A stretch of 64,000 nt of DNA from Planctomycetota bacterium. GTDB lineage: Bacteria > Planctomycetota > UBA8108 > JACQVS01. Shown here one piece after another: positions 17,670 through 27,491 of the stretch (position 1 is the first letter of the stretch; each line of letters starts with the position of its first letter). The stretch lies in assembly GCA_028280485.1 (NCBI GenBank), contig JANQLS010000007.1:62001-126000 (forward strand), written 5' to 3'. The notes beneath the pieces are model-generated. The model was not told the DNA's origin, did no database searches, and saw only the letters and a program-made list of their open reading frames with translations. Position numbers and translations under genes: made by a program.

Positions 17670-18413
17670 ATGAAAACATTCACTCTTGGCGCTGCCCAAT
17701 GCCGATCCCTTCGAGGAAATTTAAAAGCGAATCTCGCCGAACATTTAAAGTTTATCGAAGTCGCTCGAGAAAACGGTGTCAATCTACTCGTATTCCCAGA
17801 GCTTTCGCTTACAGGTTACGAATTAGATTTAGGCGTCAAATATCAGATGAAACTCGAAGACTCTCGACTGGCTCCACTGAGTGAAGCGGCTAAGAACGAA
17901 CAAATGCATCTCCTGGTGGGCGGCCCTCTCGATGTGGGAGAACCTACACCTCAAATCGGCCAATTCATTTTTAGCCCAACAAGCCGAGATAGCTATTCAA
18001 AGATTCACGTACATTCGAGCGAACTCCCCTACTTTTCAGCGGGAGAGTCAGGGAAAGAATATTCCTTCGATGGTATTAAAATGGGATTGAGTATCTGCAG
18101 GGATTGCAGTTTCGAAAGTCACGCTCAAAATGCGGCTGATTACGGTGCTCAGTTTTATCTATCGAGCACTATGAAAATCCCCGAAGAGCATTTGGACTAC
18201 ATTGAAAAACTCAAGGCCTACGCTAAAGCCTTTAAAATGGTCACCCTCAGCGCGAATTACGCAGGAAGTTCTGGCGGCGAAATTTCAGCCGGCAAAAGCG
18301 CGATTTGGAATATCGATGGCCAGACTCTGGCACAGGCTCAAGATAACTCGCGATGTTTAGTACTCGCAAAATTTGAGGCTGATAGAGTTGAGGGGAAGGT
18401 TGTTTCTATTTAA
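17670..18413 (+). CDS. Carbon-nitrogen hydrolase (nitrilase superfamily)
   Basis: A 247-residue cytoplasmic amidase/nitrilase-like protein. The catalytic triad is visible: Glu44 (FPELSLTGYE), Lys111 (YSKIHVH) and Cys143 (SICRDCSF). The substrate cannot be named; omega-amidase or carbamoylase-like activity would fit the family. It starts 12 bp after the sulfatase fusion in an ATGAAATGAAA context and is the last gene of the run beginning at 12822. A strong palindromic terminator lies downstream, after family D repeat DNA. Confidence 0.85.
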   Translation: MKTFTLGAAQCRSLRGNLKANLAEHLKFIEVARENGVNLLVFPELSLTGYELDLGVKYQMKLEDSRLAPLSEAAKNEQMHLLVGGPLDVGEPTPQIGQFIFSPTSRDSYSKIHVHSSELPYFSAGESGKEYSFDGIKMGLSICRDCSFESHAQNAADYGAQFYLSSTMKIPEEHLDYIEKLKAYAKAFKMVTLSANYAGSSGGEISAGKSAIWNIDGQTLAQAQDNSRCLVLAKFEADRVEGKVVSI

Positions 18414-18510
18414 CAATGAATTTAACTCGAGATAATTCTTCCTATCTTTACCTCGAAGGATATTGTTGAAGGTCGTATAAGCAATTGGTGCAAGTTGAAC
18501 ATTACGATCC

Positions 18511-18610
18511 CACCAAGGGCTGAAAGCCCTTTACTTCATAGCCCAGGGCAGAGCGAAGCGTCGCCCTGGGTTTTGGGAATCCTCAACATTGAGCCCTGTA
18601 AGGGCGTCAC
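18511..18610. repeat. Multi-hairpin palindromic element, family D, copy 1
   Basis: Hairpins AAGGGCTGAAAGCCCTT, then CCCAGGGC-AGAGCGAAGCGTC-GCCCTGGG, then GAGCCCTGTAAGGGCG. The same blocks occur on the opposite strand at 48444-48544, and the first block recurs at the window's right end. The 18414-18824 gap holds only this element and the terminator below. Confidence 0.8.
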
Positions 18611-18642
18611 TCAACTTTTAGTGTTATGAGTGCATCTAAATT

Positions 18643-18683
18643 TTAAAGCTCACCTTGCCCGGGCAAGGTGAGCTTTAATTTTT
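18643..18683. terminator. Perfect palindrome with T-rich flank, probable intrinsic terminator
   Basis: Arms 18643-18660 and 18661-18678 are an 18-base perfect inverted repeat centred on CCCGGG, with no unpaired loop. TTTAATTTTT follows on the plus strand and ATTTTAAA lies on the other side. It is well placed to end the 12822-18413 operon and is possibly bidirectional. Confidence 0.75.
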
Positions 18684-18824
18684 CAATTTGTTCTAGATCC
18701 ACACAAATTATTTTCCCCAGCGACGGTATGGTATTTCTTGGCGCTCTAAGTTTGTGTCGAGGAATCAGCCTCTTTTTGACGATTCCTTGACAATTGACCT
18801 AAGGTGAGTAGTACACTCGACTTC

Positions 18825-20909
18825 ATGAGTGCGCTTCCTCCATCTCCACAATCTCAAGATTCGTTGAAAACACCGAGTTCATTAGATGAGAAAAACAATT
18901 CATCAAACTCGCGAACTTCGAGTCTCCAGGAAGCCCTTCCCGGTTTAAATCGCCGGCCTATAAAACTCAAAAAAAAATCCCGCAAGCCGATATTGAAAAG
19001 TTCGGTCACTATCTTTTGGGCTTGCGTCTTTTTACTCGTGGGAACCGTGGGCGCCATCAGCCTAGGAATCCATCAGCTACAAAGCATTCTCACTTCAACT
19101 GAAAAGATGGTCGAGGTCGAAGCGACCTCTAACGCTCTTCGAACGGCTCAAGTTTTAAAAAAATATTTATCGAGTCCTGACTGTTTAAAAATAATACCTG
19201 AAGAGTATCTATTTACGATCGAGAAGGGGCGCCTCTCGGTACCTCCTGAAGTGGAATGGTTGAGTACTCCGGAAAATTTAGATTTACCCGACACTTTCCC
19301 AAAAGAAGTACGCGATGAACTTCAACTAGCTCGGGAAGCAGAGTACATTCACAAAGATTTTGATCGCTCATTAACCCTTCTTCTCAAGGCAAAATCTTCT
19401 CCACAGATCGAATCGCTCCAAAAAGCGTGGCTCTTACTCAATGCAGCCAATCTGGCAAACCGCAGAAATCGGCAAGCCGCCCGAGATTCTTGCTTAAAGG
19501 AATTGACCGATCTAAAAATTGATTGGAAGCTCAGGCAAAAGACGATCGGAAAGCCCGTGGATCAAATTTTAGCGGGTTGGCTTCTGTTGATATTGGAGTC
19601 CCAAACTCCAATCCCCTCCCTCTTCTTAGAAACCTTTCCCAAGATGAGCGCTAACCTAGCTGGAGGCTTAATCGAGAGTGCACAAAATATTCAATTAGGG
19701 CTCAATGAAGAACTCTTTCAAAAACTTAGCGAACAACAGAATCAAATCTCACAAAAGCGAGCTCGACTCAGACAAGTCAAAGCCATCGTCCCGATCCTTC
19801 TGAATTGGCGAAATACAATTCCCCGGGACCTCTCCGGTGATTTAGTTTTTTACTTTCCGAATTCAATTTCACACGGCAAGGGGGCCTGGATTCCCCCAGA
19901 TGTCATCCTCAACCAACTCAAGGAATTTCGAAAGAGCGATCCGATTGCCTTCCCCGCCAGCGGAAAACTTTCTTTAGAGAACTCTTCTGATCCTTTGAGC
20001 ACTTCCATTCAAGTCGTTTCGTCAATTTCAGTTATACCCGACTTTAAAAACCGAATCGAACGTCCCTCAAAAAATTGGATCACCGCATCTTTGATCACCT
20101 TAGCTTTATTTTTAGGCTTAGGCACTTTCCTATCCCTTCGAGCTCTCAATCAAGAACGCTGGGCCAACCAAGCTCGCTCCGATTTCTTAACAGCCGTAAC
20201 CCATGAACTAAAAACTCCCCTGTCTTCTATTCGTCTCTTAACGGAAATTCTGAGCGAAAAAGAATCGAATAAACCGAATCCCGCTAACGACCAAAGGATG
20301 GGTCCCCCAAAAGATACAAGTAACAAACTTCAAATGGATCGCTTAGCGGCGGAAACGGCGAGACTCTCACTCTTAGTCGATAACGTCTTAGATTTAGGAA
20401 GACTCGAGCGAGGAGAACGAGGTTATGACCTTCAACCGCAAGACTTCAATATGTTAGTCAAGGAGGCGATACACCTTTACTCTCCGATTGCCCGTAGAGA
20501 TGGCATGGAGATTCACCTCGACTTAAGTTCGGAACAGATGATCCTACCGCTCGATAAAACTTCGATCATTCAGCTACTTCTAAACTTATTTGAAAATGCC
20601 CGTAGGTACGCTGAAGAGGGAAAATATTTAGGAATACGAACGGTTTCAGATCCGGAGAAATTTAGGGTGTACATCGAAGACCGCGGCCCCGGAATCCCTC
20701 TCGAAGAACGAGAGTCTATTTTCAAAAAATTCACTAAAGGGTATCAAGCCGCTCAAGGAGGAAATCCCGGAGTAGGATTAGGCTTGTTTCTTTCGAGGAT
20801 GATCGCCAGGGAACATAGCGGTGATTTAAAAGCTATCGAGCCCGTTTCAGGAGAGGGTGCTTGTTTTCAACTCGAGTTACCCAACGATTCGAATCGGCTC
20901 AAGGAATAG
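18825..20909 (+). CDS. Membrane sensor histidine kinase
   Basis: About 694 residues. A Ser-rich cytoplasmic N-terminus leads to a first membrane helix (ITIFWACVFLLVGTVGAISLGI-like, ~60-80). A ~330-residue mostly helical extracytoplasmic sensor region of unknown fold follows, then a second helix (SLITLALFLGLGTFLSL, ~425-442). The kinase core has the H box VTHELKTPLSS with His460, N box NLFENARRYA, G1 EDRGPGIP, F box FKKFTKG and G2 GVGLGLFLS. A GTG at 18804 would add seven residues; neither start has a clear ribosome-binding site. The response regulator follows after 16 bp. Confidence 0.93.
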   Translation: MSALPPSPQSQDSLKTPSSLDEKNNSSNSRTSSLQEALPGLNRRPIKLKKKSRKPILKSSVTIFWACVFLLVGTVGAISLGIHQLQSILTSTEKMVEVEATSNALRTAQVLKKYLSSPDCLKIIPEEYLFTIEKGRLSVPPEVEWLSTPENLDLPDTFPKEVRDELQLAREAEYIHKDFDRSLTLLLKAKSSPQIESLQKAWLLLNAANLANRRNRQAARDSCLKELTDLKIDWKLRQKTIGKPVDQILAGWLLLILESQTPIPSLFLETFPKMSANLAGGLIESAQNIQLGLNEELFQKLSEQQNQISQKRARLRQVKAIVPILLNWRNTIPRDLSGDLVFYFPNSISHGKGAWIPPDVILNQLKEFRKSDPIAFPASGKLSLENSSDPLSTSIQVVSSISVIPDFKNRIERPSKNWITASLITLALFLGLGTFLSLRALNQERWANQARSDFLTAVTHELKTPLSSIRLLTEILSEKESNKPNPANDQRMGPPKDTSNKLQMDRLAAETARLSLLVDNVLDLGRLERGERGYDLQPQDFNMLVKEAIHLYSPIARRDGMEIHLDLSSEQMILPLDKTSIIQLLLNLFENARRYAEEGKYLGIRTVSDPEKFRVYIEDRGPGIPLEERESIFKKFTKGYQAAQGGNPGVGLGLFLSRMIAREHSGDLKAIEPVSGEGACFQLELPNDSNRLKE

Positions 20910-20925
20910 GAGAAGTTCGTCAGCG

Positions 20926-21633
20926 ATGAGCAGAATTTTATTAGTCGAGGATGATCGCACTCTAAGAGAAACGCTTCAAGAAGCCCTTCAAATCCAGGGT
21001 TACGAAGTGCACACGGCTGCCGATGGAGACACGGGAGCTGACTTGGCGTTCTCTCGCCACTTCGATCTCTTCATCCTCGATTGGATGCTCCCGGGCAGAA
21101 GCGGCATCGAAATCCTCAAAGAAATTCGGAGGGAAAAACTCAACACCCCCGTCCTGATGCTCACCGTTCGCAACGACGAGCACGACAAGGTAGCAGGCTT
21201 TGAAGTTGGAGCGGATGACTACGTCACCAAACCCTTCAGCCTCAAGGAACTTTCCATGAGGATCAAAGCTCTGATTCGTCGCGCCAATCCCCATCAACAA
21301 GAAGAAGCAGGTCCGGATTACTTTTTAATCGGGGAGACAGAAATTGATTTAGCCGGCTTCGTGATTTCGCGAGGGGAAGACGATTGGGCGATCTCCCCCA
21401 AAGAAGCGCAAATGTTGAAGCTTCTCTACAAAGAAAAGGGGAAGGCCGTCAGCCGGAATCGATTTTTAGACGAGATCTGGGGTGAAGATGCCTCTGTGAC
21501 GACTCGTACGATCGATACTCACATGTTGAATCTTCGCCAAAAAATCGAAAGTGATTACAAGAAGCCGCACTTCCTTTTAACCGTCCACGGAATTGGATAT
21601 CGCTTAGTTTTAGATAGCTCGGAAGCGAATTAA
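20926..21633 (+). CDS. OmpR/PhoB-family response regulator
   Basis: A 235-residue partner of the adjacent kinase. The receiver domain has acidic residues VEDD, phospho-acceptor Asp52 (FILDWMLPG), Thr80 and Lys102 (VTKPFS). The C-terminal winged helix (from about residue 130) has the typical AISPKEAQMLKLL, VTTRTIDTHMLNLRQKI and TVHGIGYRLV segments. The ATG at 20926 starts directly with MSRILLVEDD; the frame is open upstream but overlaps the kinase. Its targets are unknown, and the HEAT-repeat gene downstream is a candidate by position. Confidence 0.95.
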   Translation: MSRILLVEDDRTLRETLQEALQIQGYEVHTAADGDTGADLAFSRHFDLFILDWMLPGRSGIEILKEIRREKLNTPVLMLTVRNDEHDKVAGFEVGADDYVTKPFSLKELSMRIKALIRRANPHQQEEAGPDYFLIGETEIDLAGFVISRGEDDWAISPKEAQMLKLLYKEKGKAVSRNRFLDEIWGEDASVTTRTIDTHMLNLRQKIESDYKKPHFLLTVHGIGYRLVLDSSEAN

Positions 21634-21797
21634 CATCTTCTTGACAAAGAATTGACCAGGGACTGACAACGAAAATTGAATACGACCGTCTAATGAGTTG
21701 CAGTTGAATCAAGCTCCATCAGAGCTGGGTACAGTAGTGTGTACGGAGATTAGTATCTCCATTTAAGCTTCAACTCATCAGCCGTAAGGAATGGAAC

Positions 21798-24653
21798 ATG
21801 AGTAAAAAAAACAATTCGTTCAGCTTTCTTTTAAGCGCTCTATTAATCGCCCTTCTAATACCCAGTTGGATCTTAGCTCAGGAAGTACCGAAGAAAACAG
21901 CCTCAGAATCTTTTAAAAAGTTTAAGCAAATTTTAGATGTCGCTGAAGTCGCCGAGAAATCAGAACAGAACCTCAAGAAAGCGGAAAAGATCAATCAGCA
22001 AGTGACCGGATCCAGAAATGTCCCCAATGAACTTCTTTCGAGAGCGTTCTGGCAATTAGGAACAGTACTCAAAGCTCAGGGGAAAAAGCAAGAAGCCCTG
22101 GTCGCCTTTAAAAGAGCCGCTGAAATCGAGGGCCCCTTCGCTAAGAGAGCTAAAGCATTCTTAACTCAACAAACGGAAGCCGATCGAAAACTCACGCGAC
22201 ACATCGAAAAACTGATCATCGAGCTTAAAAACCAAGGTAATAGTGCTGACCCGATCATCGAAAAGCTCACTCCTTTCGGAAACAACAGCCTCGAGCGACT
22301 GAGTGAAGAATTAGAAAAAGGGGAAGATCATGAAATCCTCAGCCGTATGGCTCGTGCTCTTATTCTTATTGGGAGTGAAGACGCACGAAAAATCTTGGAA
22401 AAGAGAGTCGATTCCAAAGACCGGTTCATTCAACAGATCATCCTTCAACAAATTAATTATTCATCTACAACTTCAAGTATTCGCCGTTGCTTAATTCCCC
22501 TTGTCGAAAAGAGTCCCTTCCCAACGAATAGGGAAGCGATGGAAAAAGTCGTAAAAGTTTTAACGGCGAAAGAGATCTCGGAGTACATCTCTTCCGATGA
22601 TTGGAACATTCAACGTCATGCACTGCATGAAGTTGATAGTCGAAAGTTAATAAAATTTCCCGAGGTTGCCAAAGCTCTATATGAATACATTACGGATGGA
22701 TACAAGCCGGCTCAAAATCCTTCTAGAGATAGTTACATCAAAGCCATCATCAATTCGAAGTATGTCAATGCAACCGACTTTGGTCACAAGTTGCTCATTG
22801 AAGCCGTCATCTTAGGGATTATCGATGACACGAGGTCTGCCGATTATCTTAACTCAAACTACCCTTACTCCCTCCCTCCGCAAGTCATTTTAGATACCGT
22901 AGAACGAATCAAGAAAATCAAAGACAGCTCGAAGGCAGAACAAGCAAGACATGTCTTAGAACAGATCACTTCAAGAGCTTTGTACGAATGGAAGCCGAAA
23001 GACCTCGACACCATCCTAAAATTAGTGAGGATTTACTTCTCTCACGGTGGACTCGAATCGATCGCATTAAACATGTTCAACTCAGATGATGCCCATCTTT
23101 TATCCAAAGAGTTGGGACACTTTAAAAATGAGTTTTACCAAGCTTTAAATCTCCTCCAGTCCTATGGAGTAACGGATGAAATTATCAAAGAATTTATCAC
23201 TTGGATCGACCAACTCGAGTTTCGAGATCGACTCCACGATGCCTTGAGCAATGTAGGTCGAAATAACTTGAGATCCCGAGTGAGCCCTTCGAGAACTACA
23301 AGCCGCTCCTCGAGCTCAAGAAGGTCGTCGCCAACAACAGCAAGCACTAACATTCTCACGACCATCGCCAAACACAATTCTTCCCTAACTGAAGAGTTTC
23401 TCCTTAAACTGCATCGACTCGACGCGAATCGATTCGGAGAATATATACGCAAAGCTTCTACAGATGATTACCAGCAGAATCACTCTAAGATTTGGATCGA
23501 AATCCTTAAAAAGGGAACATCAAACAGCGAGGGAGCATTCAGCCTTCTTTATCGCCTCTCTAATGAAGGGGTATTTGACCCTGTCATTCCCCAAATTGTA
23601 AGTTCATGGGGCCCTTCTCGATTCCCGTCATACTTCCAGATACTTTTTTTCGGGAGTGACAATTACAATAAAACGAAACACACTCTTCCTGAGCGAATAA
23701 AGATTTTGGAAGCAGCATTTTCGGGTGACGCCTCACTCACCTGGTTGAATCACCTTCGCGAACTCACTCGATCTCAATTGTCGACCAAAAACGACTCAGC
23801 CGAGAAAGAGATATTAAAACTCACCTTTAAGTACGCTCTTCACAAGGCAACCCCGAGGGACCATGGTGTCTTCATACAGCATCTCTTTAACTTGACTGGG
23901 GATTGTGAAGATTTAAAGGTGGACTTACGCAATCGGATCATGGAGTCAAAAGACGTACGTCTGATTCAATTGGCGGCTTACTACGCCCCCATCCATCCTG
24001 CCCCGGAAAAATGGCTTCAACCCCTATTGGTTCACAACGATGCCGAAATCGTTAATGCTGCACTTCAGCGCATGAACGAAGTGAAGGGAGATGACAAAAC
24101 GAGTTGGGTCTTACCCTGCCTAAAAAACAAATCGCATCAAGTTCGCCGACAGGCTGTATCTGTTCTTTATAATCTTGGGGGTGAAAAAGTCGTAAAAGAT
24201 GTGATTCAAATGACAAAGGATCCCAATGAAATGGTTCGTCGGGAGGCCTGCAATACTTTAGGTCGCTCCCTTCTTCCTGAAGCAGCCGATGCCTTAATCG
24301 AAAGCCTTCGGGATTCTAGTAGCCATGTCAGTGGAGCAGCTAGCGGCGCCTTAAGCCGAATCGAAAAATACTTCGAACATCGTAAACGCTGGGACAATTG
24401 GTCAAAGGAATACACCTTAGAATCAGAGAATGCCGCGGAAGCTCTTCTCAAACTAACGAGTAAAGATAATCCTCAAGTCGTTCGTCTGGCAGCCGTTGAT
24501 TCATTAGCCGCGATAGCAATGCCAGAAACGCTTCCTTATCTCATTCGATTGATGTTAGACGAAGATAAAAAAGTCGCTAATAAAGCGGAAGAAACATTGT
24601 CGATCATTCGAATGAAGCTATTGGAAAGCCCGACTCCCCAGAAGAAAGAGTAA
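21798..24653 (+). CDS. Secreted TPR/HEAT-repeat protein
   Basis: A 951-residue protein with a signal peptide (LLSALLIALLIPSWILAQE) and no enzyme motif. An N-terminal TPR-like hairpin (around 75-120: AFWQLGTVLKAQGKKQEAL) leads into helical HEAT-like repeats. They are clearest at the C-terminus (~730-930), with units such as VRRQAVSVLYNLGG, VRREACNTLGRSLL and VVRLAAVDSLAAI. A Ser/Arg-rich linker lies at about 495-520. It is probably a periplasmic scaffold. It follows the two-component system on the same strand after 164 bp, with AAGGA before the ATG. A hairpin follows its stop codon. Confidence 0.8.
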   Translation: MSKKNNSFSFLLSALLIALLIPSWILAQEVPKKTASESFKKFKQILDVAEVAEKSEQNLKKAEKINQQVTGSRNVPNELLSRAFWQLGTVLKAQGKKQEALVAFKRAAEIEGPFAKRAKAFLTQQTEADRKLTRHIEKLIIELKNQGNSADPIIEKLTPFGNNSLERLSEELEKGEDHEILSRMARALILIGSEDARKILEKRVDSKDRFIQQIILQQINYSSTTSSIRRCLIPLVEKSPFPTNREAMEKVVKVLTAKEISEYISSDDWNIQRHALHEVDSRKLIKFPEVAKALYEYITDGYKPAQNPSRDSYIKAIINSKYVNATDFGHKLLIEAVILGIIDDTRSADYLNSNYPYSLPPQVILDTVERIKKIKDSSKAEQARHVLEQITSRALYEWKPKDLDTILKLVRIYFSHGGLESIALNMFNSDDAHLLSKELGHFKNEFYQALNLLQSYGVTDEIIKEFITWIDQLEFRDRLHDALSNVGRNNLRSRVSPSRTTSRSSSSRRSSPTTASTNILTTIAKHNSSLTEEFLLKLHRLDANRFGEYIRKASTDDYQQNHSKIWIEILKKGTSNSEGAFSLLYRLSNEGVFDPVIPQIVSSWGPSRFPSYFQILFFGSDNYNKTKHTLPERIKILEAAFSGDASLTWLNHLRELTRSQLSTKNDSAEKEILKLTFKYALHKATPRDHGVFIQHLFNLTGDCEDLKVDLRNRIMESKDVRLIQLAAYYAPIHPAPEKWLQPLLVHNDAEIVNAALQRMNEVKGDDKTSWVLPCLKNKSHQVRRQAVSVLYNLGGEKVVKDVIQMTKDPNEMVRREACNTLGRSLLPEAADALIESLRDSSSHVSGAASGALSRIEKYFEHRKRWDNWSKEYTLESENAAEALLKLTSKDNPQVVRLAAVDSLAAIAMPETLPYLIRLMLDEDKKVANKAEETLSIIRMKLLESPTPQKKE

Positions 24654-24678
24654 CAATCAGTAAGCTCCAGTAAATCGA

Positions 24679-24722
24679 AATTAAGCAGCCATCTGAATAT
24701 ATAGGTGGCTGCTTAATTATTA
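24679..24722 (+). terminator. Probable terminator hairpin after the HEAT-repeat gene
   Basis: 13-base arms AATTAAGCAGCCA (24679-24691) and TGGCTGCTTAATT (24706-24718) around a 14-base AT-rich loop, followed by ATTATTAATTT. The T-run is imperfect, so termination strength is uncertain. The position, 26 bp past the stop codon, fits. Confidence 0.6.
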
Positions 24723-24736
24723 ATTTGATATTGCAT

Positions 24737-24897
24737 TTCAAGCCCGAAGTGTAAACGAGGGAAGGGTAAGAGTTCGTTAATAATTACCGTTGGCTTTTTG
24801 GCGTAGTCTCACCGCGAGATCAAGGTGGGTTTGCCCGTTGAGGATATCATTCATTTAGAATTAATATTCGACACTCGCTAACGCTTCGCGCTTGAAA
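24737..24897. repeat. Degenerate family C inverted repeat with an expanded loop
   Basis: TCAAGCCCGAAGTGTAAACG at the left and CACTCGCTAACGCTTCGC near 24870-24890 at the right are decayed versions of the arms at 5207-5268. Here ~110 bp of unrelated DNA separates them. It lies between convergent genes. Confidence 0.55.
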
Positions 24898-24939
24898 TGT
24901 GGATTATGTCAGGAGCCGCCTCGCGGAGGGAGACGAATA

Positions 24940-26028
24940 CTATAATGACTCCTTCAAAACCTTCGGATCATCAAAAAGCTTCCATTTCGCCTTTGGAACA
25001 TCCTTAAATGCTTCTTTAAAACGAGCATCACTCGCATTCTCTTGAGTCACATTGCGAATGTAAATCGCCTGAATTCGGCTCGGGTATTTTTTATAAATGG
25101 CGTTATACACTTCAGGATCCTGCTCTCCACTGTCTCCAACTAAAATAAACTTACGATCCGGGTAGGCTTGGAGAAGCGGCTCGATCTGAAGGGGCTTGGT
25201 TTTCGTTCCCTTTTTAAATAGATCTAAAATCGTCTTATCCTTCAAGCGCACCATCTTTAAGCTCAAGGTTCTCAGGGGGAACCCTGATTTCGTTAAAAAT
25301 TCATCCAAAGGCTCCCAAAGATGCCAGGGACTGGAGGAAACAAAATGAAGTTGATAACCTTGAGCTTGCCAAGATTGGTAAAGCTCAGCCATACCGGGGG
25401 CAGCCTTGAAATCTTGAAAGAAAGTAGCATCCAACATTTTTGACTTTTCCGTGACTTGGGTGATCTTAACGGTGTCGTCGATGTCACTGATAATCGAAAC
25501 TTTCCCCGGTTCAACCCAGAGTGCTTGGCCTTTAAAAGCTCGCTTATCTCGATTCTTAAGAATCACTTTCAGAGGGATGGCCCCCTTCTTCACCAAGGGT
25601 TTGATTTGCTCTTCGGTTAACAAGATCTTTGTCTTGAAGTGACCATTAGCTCCCGATTGTGGCGAAACCACCTGGTGCTTCCCTCCAACCGAAACCACAA
25701 CCTTCTTTCCTCGCTCGTTGTCAGCTAGAAATAACTGAACTCGACGATCAAAGTTGTTTTTAGTTTTCGGGGTCACTTGAAGCTTATACTTTTCTTTTAA
25801 AATCTTTTTGAAGGCACCTTTTCTAAAAAAACTGCCTTCGAGCTCATGCATCCAACCGTGGATCGGTATTACGTATTTTTTAGTATTCGCGTCAAAATAG
25901 ACTGAAGTCGTAAAGAGAACCACGCGTTCATCCGAACTGACCTTGGTGTAGTCGGAACCCTTAGCTTGAGTCAAAGTAATGATTCCTCCGCTGAGGATTA
26001 AAATGAAAAATGCCCAAAAACGATTCAT
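24940..26028 (-). CDS. App1-like phosphatidate phosphatase domain protein (DUF2183), secreted
   Basis: A 362-residue protein with an N-terminal signal peptide (FWAFFILILSGGIITLTQA). The C-terminal half is the App1/HAD-like catalytic domain: DIDDTVK (Asp182 and Asp184 in DxDxT), FVSSSPWHLWEPL, the Lys in SLKMVRLKDK and GDSGEQDPEVY. Yeast App1 dephosphorylates phosphatidate and diacylglycerol pyrophosphate. The exported bacterial forms have unknown substrates. Its ATG overlaps the TGA of the sulfatase upstream on the minus strand (26025-26028), so the two are translationally coupled. Confidence 0.86.
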   Translation of the reverse strand: MNRFWAFFILILSGGIITLTQAKGSDYTKVSSDERVVLFTTSVYFDANTKKYVIPIHGWMHELEGSFFRKGAFKKILKEKYKLQVTPKTKNNFDRRVQLFLADNERGKKVVVSVGGKHQVVSPQSGANGHFKTKILLTEEQIKPLVKKGAIPLKVILKNRDKRAFKGQALWVEPGKVSIISDIDDTVKITQVTEKSKMLDATFFQDFKAAPGMAELYQSWQAQGYQLHFVSSSPWHLWEPLDEFLTKSGFPLRTLSLKMVRLKDKTILDLFKKGTKTKPLQIEPLLQAYPDRKFILVGDSGEQDPEVYNAIYKKYPSRIQAIYIRNVTQENASDARFKEAFKDVPKAKWKLFDDPKVLKESL

Positions 26029-27491
26029 TTCGAACTCTCTTCTCTTTTTTGCTGAAGTAGCTTTCGGTATTGCCCTAATACTTCTTGGTGTTCTTTAGAC
26101 TGTACAAGGTTCTTAAATTCTTGGGGATCTAATCGATGGTCATAGAGCTCTTCTCCGCCATTTCCCCAAAGATTGTAGCGGTATCGATCGGCCCGAATCG
26201 ATTGCCCCTTACGGTAAGTAACCGAATAAGCAACTTTTCTCGAAGTGGCTAAACCGGGATTCATTAATTGAGGTCTGAGACTTTCTCCTTGAAGAATTTT
26301 AGGAGCCTTGGCTTTTAATCCAGCCAAATCAACTAAAGTAGGGTAAAGATCGATCAGTTCGACCAAAGCTTCACTCTTTTTCCCCTGAGAATCTTTGAAG
26401 CCCGGTGTCGATATGATCAAAGGAACTCGGAGAGAATCTTCAAACAAACTCAGTTTTTGCCACATGTCGTGTTCCCCCAAATTAAAACCGTGATCGGAGG
26501 TAAAAACAACAATCGTATTCTTTCTCATTTGGAGCCGATCGAGAGTATCGAGTAAACGCCCCACTTGCTCGTCCATGTAAGTCACACTCGCGTAATAGGC
26601 CGCGATAGATTGTTTCTTTTGGAGCAAGCTCATTCCGTAGCGGCCCGGGTTGTGCATCCCTTTAGCTGCTTGGGGAAGATCATCGAGGTCACCCTCTGGA
26701 ACGTGGGGAATTTGAGTTTGATCTTCAGGGTATAGAGAAAAAATACGCTTGGGAGCGATCAACGGGACGTGGGGCCTGACGAAGCCCACCGCTAAGAAAA
26801 ACGGTTGATCGGGTCGAATAAATTTCGAATACTTCCCTCCCTTCGCTCGATTTTCTAAGATGGCGATAGCCTGAGTGGCCGAGAGATGATCGGCTTGAGT
26901 CAAATCCATTCCATCCGGAACGATGACTCGAGCAAAGTTTGAACCATAATGCTTTCGTTTAGGGCTTAAGAGTTCCAGCTTCCCGGGACTCGCCGTTTCA
27001 GGGGCCATCACATCGAAAGCTCGATCCCAGGAATCGGGATCATCGCCCCCGGGTTCCCCTGCCTCAATCCCTCCCGGTACTCCCATGTGATAAATCTTGG
27101 AAACTCGAAAAGAGACGTATCCATTTCGCCGGAGAAAGCCCCCGATGCTAGGATGGTCCGCCAACTCCGGGTTTGTCACATGAAAGCTACCTAGCTTTTT
27201 ATTGTTCCCGAGCATCTTCGTTTTATGAGGATAGAGCCCACTCATCAGCGAGGCTCTCGAAGGACCACAAACAGGATATTGGCAGTACGCCCGAGTGAAC
27301 CGCACGCCCTCTCTTGCCAGTCGGTCTAAATTGGGAGTCTTACAAACTGTATTGCCGTAGCTTCCCAAGCATGCCGTGAGATCATCGCTAATGATGAACA
27401 AAATATTGGGTTTGTCTTGGGATTTAACATGAAGAGTTCCAAGGCAAAAGGGAAGGAGTAAAATCCACTTCAATAGTGTTGAACGATGCAT
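26025..27491 (-). CDS. Secreted sulfatase, iduronate-2-sulfatase-like
   Basis: About 488 residues. The signal peptide is best from the ATG at 27491 (MHRSTLLKWILLLPFCLG); longer in-frame starts at 27518 and 27605 exist, and none has a good ribosome-binding site. Catalytic features are FIISDDLTA, formylglycine CGPSRASLMSG, HVPLIAP and FTSDHGFNLGEHDMWQK, all of the canonical type I sulfatase. The C-terminal ELYDHRLDPQEFKNL is shared with the other IDS-like sulfatases here. Its stop overlaps the App1-like start, which suggests linked substrates, possibly sulfated and phosphorylated. Confidence 0.92.
   Translation of the reverse strand: MHRSTLLKWILLLPFCLGTLHVKSQDKPNILFIISDDLTACLGSYGNTVCKTPNLDRLAREGVRFTRAYCQYPVCGPSRASLMSGLYPHKTKMLGNNKKLGSFHVTNPELADHPSIGGFLRRNGYVSFRVSKIYHMGVPGGIEAGEPGGDDPDSWDRAFDVMAPETASPGKLELLSPKRKHYGSNFARVIVPDGMDLTQADHLSATQAIAILENRAKGGKYSKFIRPDQPFFLAVGFVRPHVPLIAPKRIFSLYPEDQTQIPHVPEGDLDDLPQAAKGMHNPGRYGMSLLQKKQSIAAYYASVTYMDEQVGRLLDTLDRLQMRKNTIVVFTSDHGFNLGEHDMWQKLSLFEDSLRVPLIISTPGFKDSQGKKSEALVELIDLYPTLVDLAGLKAKAPKILQGESLRPQLMNPGLATSRKVAYSVTYRKGQSIRADRYRYNLWGNGGEELYDHRLDPQEFKNLVQSKEHQEVLGQYRKLLQQKREESSK

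Noticed and set aside
18776-18824. TTGACA (18787) with TACACT (18812) as promoter giving a leaderless kinase mRNA
   Set aside because: The spacer is 19 bases and the -10 is imperfect; too weak to annotate without transcript data.
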